Source: an uncultured Thalassospira sp. (GTDB taxonomy: Bacteria > Pseudomonadota > Alphaproteobacteria > Rhodospirillales_A > Thalassospiraceae). Taken from it: a DNA stretch of 6,909 bases. A program made the position numbers and the translations under genes. Below the pieces are notes generated by a model. The model was not told the origin of the DNA. It saw only the letters and a list, made by a program, of their open reading frames with translations, and did no database searches. The DNA is taken from the NCBI GenBank assembly GCA_946885765.1, contig CAMPHD010000179.1, positions 1-6,909 on the forward strand. The letters are read 5' to 3'. This document shows, piece after piece, positions 5,265 to 6,909 of the stretch. Position 1 is the stretch's first letter. Every line of letters starts with the position of its first letter.

Positions 5265-5280
5265 TGTATCAATTTATACA
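5265..5280. promoter_or_regulatory. Operator-like inverted repeat upstream of gene B
   Basis: TGTAT-CAATTT-ATACA, 34 bp upstream of gene B's ATG, is the sister of the repeat at 4375-4392: the same arms, the same 6-nt centre length and 14 of 16 bases shared. On the minus strand it overlaps a -10-like TATAAA (5273-5278). The 5-6-5 geometry is that of CRP/FNR-type sites, but the half-site TGTAT is neither CRP's TGTGA nor FNR's TTGAT. Confidence 0.6.
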
Positions 5281-5322
5281 CAACCTGAATTCACAAAAAC
5301 TCCTCGACAAACCAAGCCTTCC

Positions 5323-5379
5323 GGCAGCACCATGATTTCACTGCAATATTTCAGACCAGACCGTCCCTGTGATGCTGCC
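5323..5379. other. Long-range inverted repeat in the leader of the alanyl-tRNA editing gene
   Basis: GGCAGCACCA (5323-5332) and TGATGCTGCC (5370-5379) are complementary at 9 of 10 positions, and fully as minus-strand RNA if a G-U pair is counted. The intervening loop is 37 nt. A second small hairpin, CGATTT/AAATCG, lies around 5411-5430. The 251-bp gap between divergent gene B and the editing gene otherwise holds the operator-like repeat at 5265-5280. I see no convincing sigma70 promoter for the plus-strand gene. Confidence 0.3.
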
Positions 5380-5482
5380 CCGCCCCACCAAAGGCACATC
5401 CACCGCCGCCCGATTTTGGCGGAAATCGACGGTCGCATGATCTGATCGCCACCAAGGATGCCCACCAGGAATGGAGGAGTCT

Positions 5483-6193
5483 GTGACCCGCCTTTTGTTT
5501 CGTGAAGACGCCTATCGCCAGAACTGCGACGCCAAAGTCATCTCGATCTCGGACCGTGGCGTCGAACTGGATCAGACCGTGTTTTACGCCACCGCGGGCG
5601 GCCAGACCGGCGACATCGGCGCGCTTAAAACCGGCGATGGTCGTACGCTTCCGGTCGCAACCACGATCAAGGATCGCGACAGCGGCAAAATCCTGCATAT
5701 CATCGCGGATGGTCACGACCTGCCAGCAATCGGCGATACCATCACGGCCGAACTGGATTGGGAAACCCGCCATCGCCTGATGCGCTTTCACACCTGCCTG
5801 CATTTGCTGTGCGCGATTGTCGAAGGCGACGTCACAGGCGGCAATATCGCCGCCCATAAGGCCCGGCTTGATTTCAACCTGCCCGACGAAGCACCCGACA
5901 AGGACGAACTGACCACAAGCCTGAACGAGCTGATCGCCCGCAATGCCGAGGTCTATGACGGCGAAATCAGCGTGGCAGAGCTTAAAGCCAACCCCGAACT
6001 GGTCCGCACCATGTCAGTACAGCCGCCAATGGATGGCAACAGCATCCGCACCGTCACGATAGAGGGGATTGATTATCAGCCCTGCGGCGGAACGCATGTC
6101 AAAAGTACAGCCGAAATCGGCAGGGTTCTGGTTGCCAAGATCGAAAAGAAAGGCCGCCAGAACCGCCGCATCAATATCGTCTTTGATGAATGA
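5483..6193 (+). CDS. alaX: AlaX-type alanyl-tRNA editing protein
   Basis: Standalone trans-editing protein related to the editing domain of alanyl-tRNA synthetase. AlaX proteins hydrolyse Ser or Gly wrongly attached to tRNA-Ala in the cytoplasm. The 236-residue protein has an N-terminal beta-barrel part with FYATAGGQTGD (35-44, matching AlaRS FYxxxGGQxxD). The zinc-binding editing core follows, with His103 and His107 (HTCLHLL) and CGGTH giving Cys201 and His205, all four metal ligands present. The length suits AlaX-M, which has the extra N-terminal part; the C-Ala domain of AlaX-L is absent. The GTG at 5483 is chosen over an in-frame ATG at 5471 because GGAGGAG (5473-5479) sits at proper distance from it, whereas the ATG has no well-placed ribosome site. 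Serine editing is the usual activity, but specificity cannot be read from sequence. Confidence 0.9.
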   Translation: MTRLLFREDAYRQNCDAKVISISDRGVELDQTVFYATAGGQTGDIGALKTGDGRTLPVATTIKDRDSGKILHIIADGHDLPAIGDTITAELDWETRHRLMRFHTCLHLLCAIVEGDVTGGNIAAHKARLDFNLPDEAPDKDELTTSLNELIARNAEVYDGEISVAELKANPELVRTMSVQPPMDGNSIRTVTIEGIDYQPCGGTHVKSTAEIGRVLVAKIEKKGRQNRRINIVFDE

Positions 6194-6241
6194 ATTCCCC
6201 GGAAACGTGCAATCGGCATATCCACAAATCAAGTCGGGATA

Positions 6242-6270
6242 TTGCCATGCGCTTTCAGGACGGATAGAAA
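6242..6270 (+). promoter_or_regulatory. Predicted sigma70-type promoter of sseA
   Basis: TTGCCA (6242-6247) and TAGAAA (6265-6270) are separated by exactly 17 nt. The -35 matches consensus at 5 of 6 positions and the -10 at 4 of 6. The leader to the sseA ATG would be about 86 nt. I see no riboswitch motif in it. The promoter implies that sseA can be transcribed apart from the editing gene, which ends 169 bp upstream. Confidence 0.45.
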
Positions 6271-6362
6271 TTAAAACAAGAAACATTTGAGTTTGAAGAT
6301 ACAGATCTGCGGAAACGCCCCGGATCGCGCAATACCCACCATTGCAAACCGGAGTCTCTTTG

Positions 6363-6909
6363 ATGACCAACCCAACTTCCGACGCACTGGTTTCCACCCA
6401 GTGGCTTGCGGATCACCTTGATGCACCCGATGTTCGCGTCGTCGATGCGAGCTGGTACATGCCCGCCCAGAACAAAAATGCGCGCGAGATTTATAACGCG
6501 CAGCATATTCCGGGGGCGGTATTCTTCGATATCGACGAAATCGCCGCTGATGACAGCGCACCGCTTCCCCACATGATGCCCGACGCGATCAAGTTTTCGG
6601 CCAAGGTCCGCAAACTTGGCCTTGGCGACGGTGTCCGCATCGTGGTCTATGGCCAGACAGGGTCGGCGCTTGCCGCCTGCCGGGCATGGTGGATGCTGCG
6701 TCATTTCGGCCATCACGATGTCGCCGTGCTCGATGGCGGCCTGCCGAAATGGCTTGCCGAAAAACGCCCGGTAACCGATGCACCAACCCCGCCGCGCGAA
6801 CGCCATTTCACCGCGCGCGCCAACAGCTTCCTGCTGCGCGAATATGATCAGGTGCTGGCAAACGTCAAAAGCAAACGTGAACAGCTGGTCGATGCCCGCG
6901 CAACCGAAC
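6363..6909 (+). CDS. sseA: 3-mercaptopyruvate sulfurtransferase, N-terminal part (cut by window)
   Basis: Tandem-rhodanese enzyme that transfers sulfur from 3-mercaptopyruvate, or thiosulfate in close relatives, to thiol or cyanide acceptors in cysteine catabolism. The 182 visible residues cover the non-catalytic N-terminal rhodanese domain: VSTQWLADHL (10-19), VVDASWYMP (26-34), AREIYNAQHIPGAVFFDID (40-58), LPHMMP (68-73) and RAWWMLRHFGHHDVAVLDGG (107-126), then LPKWL. The second domain opens with VDAR at 176-179. Full-length proteins have about 280 residues, so the catalytic loop and its cysteine lie beyond the window. A related thiosulfate sulfurtransferase therefore cannot be excluded. 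The ATG at 6363 is supported by GGAG 8 nt upstream. Confidence 0.88.
   Translation, partial: MTNPTSDALVSTQWLADHLDAPDVRVVDASWYMPAQNKNAREIYNAQHIPGAVFFDIDEIAADDSAPLPHMMPDAIKFSAKVRKLGLGDGVRIVVYGQTGSALAACRAWWMLRHFGHHDVAVLDGGLPKWLAEKRPVTDAPTPPRERHFTARANSFLLREYDQVLANVKSKREQLVDARATE

Noticed and set aside
6298..6303. GATACA hexamer before sseA as another copy of the gene A/B half-site
   Set aside because: A lone 6-mer on either strand is expected about three times in this window by chance, and it has no inverted partner.
6194..6362. Riboswitch in the sseA leader
   Set aside because: No known SAM-type or other riboswitch core was seen and only very short stems occur. The gap is accounted for by a promoter and a plain leader.

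Overview
The window looks like chromosomal DNA of a moderately GC-rich alphaproteobacterium, probably Rhodospirillales and perhaps Thalassospira-like. The grounds are codon usage, the protein family variants, and a GTTC-N7-GTTC motif of the alphaproteobacterial LexA type. The genus is inference. There is no rRNA, tRNA, CRISPR array, transposase or integrase.

Layout, left to right. (1) 1-561, minus: 5' part of a LysE/RhtB-type amino-acid exporter, with a sigma70-like promoter and a 12-bp perfect palindrome upstream. (2) 675-1730, minus: dTDP-glucose 4,6-dehydratase (rfbB/rmlB), without the usual rfbA/C/D partners in view. (3) 1882-3045, plus: PA0069-type radical SAM protein, diverging from rfbB. 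A LexA-type box fills the spacer of its predicted promoter, so it may be DNA-damage inducible. (4) 3046-3773: a compact odd zone. It holds a standalone S4-like protein resembling the C-terminal tail of tyrosyl-tRNA synthetase (minus), a 14-bp x3 tandem repeat across its stop codon, a folded leader or small RNA ending in a strong terminator just upstream of it, and a decayed second copy of the radical SAM gene's 3' end. (5) 3774-5231, minus: two unrecognised proteins, A (downstream) and B (upstream). Both carry possible winged-helix segments, and a closely similar 16-bp inverted repeat lies upstream of each gene. (6) 5483-6193, plus: AlaX-type alanyl-tRNA editing protein. (7) 6363-6909, plus: start of 3-mercaptopyruvate sulfurtransferase (sseA).

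Most genes here are housekeeping or transport genes with individual promoters and form no single pathway. Two parts might be novel. The first is the A/B pair with its shared operator-like repeat, which looks like a small self-contained regulatory module. The second is the S4-like gene with its structured leader, lying between a functional and a relic copy of the same gene end. Both readings rest on sequence patterns only.
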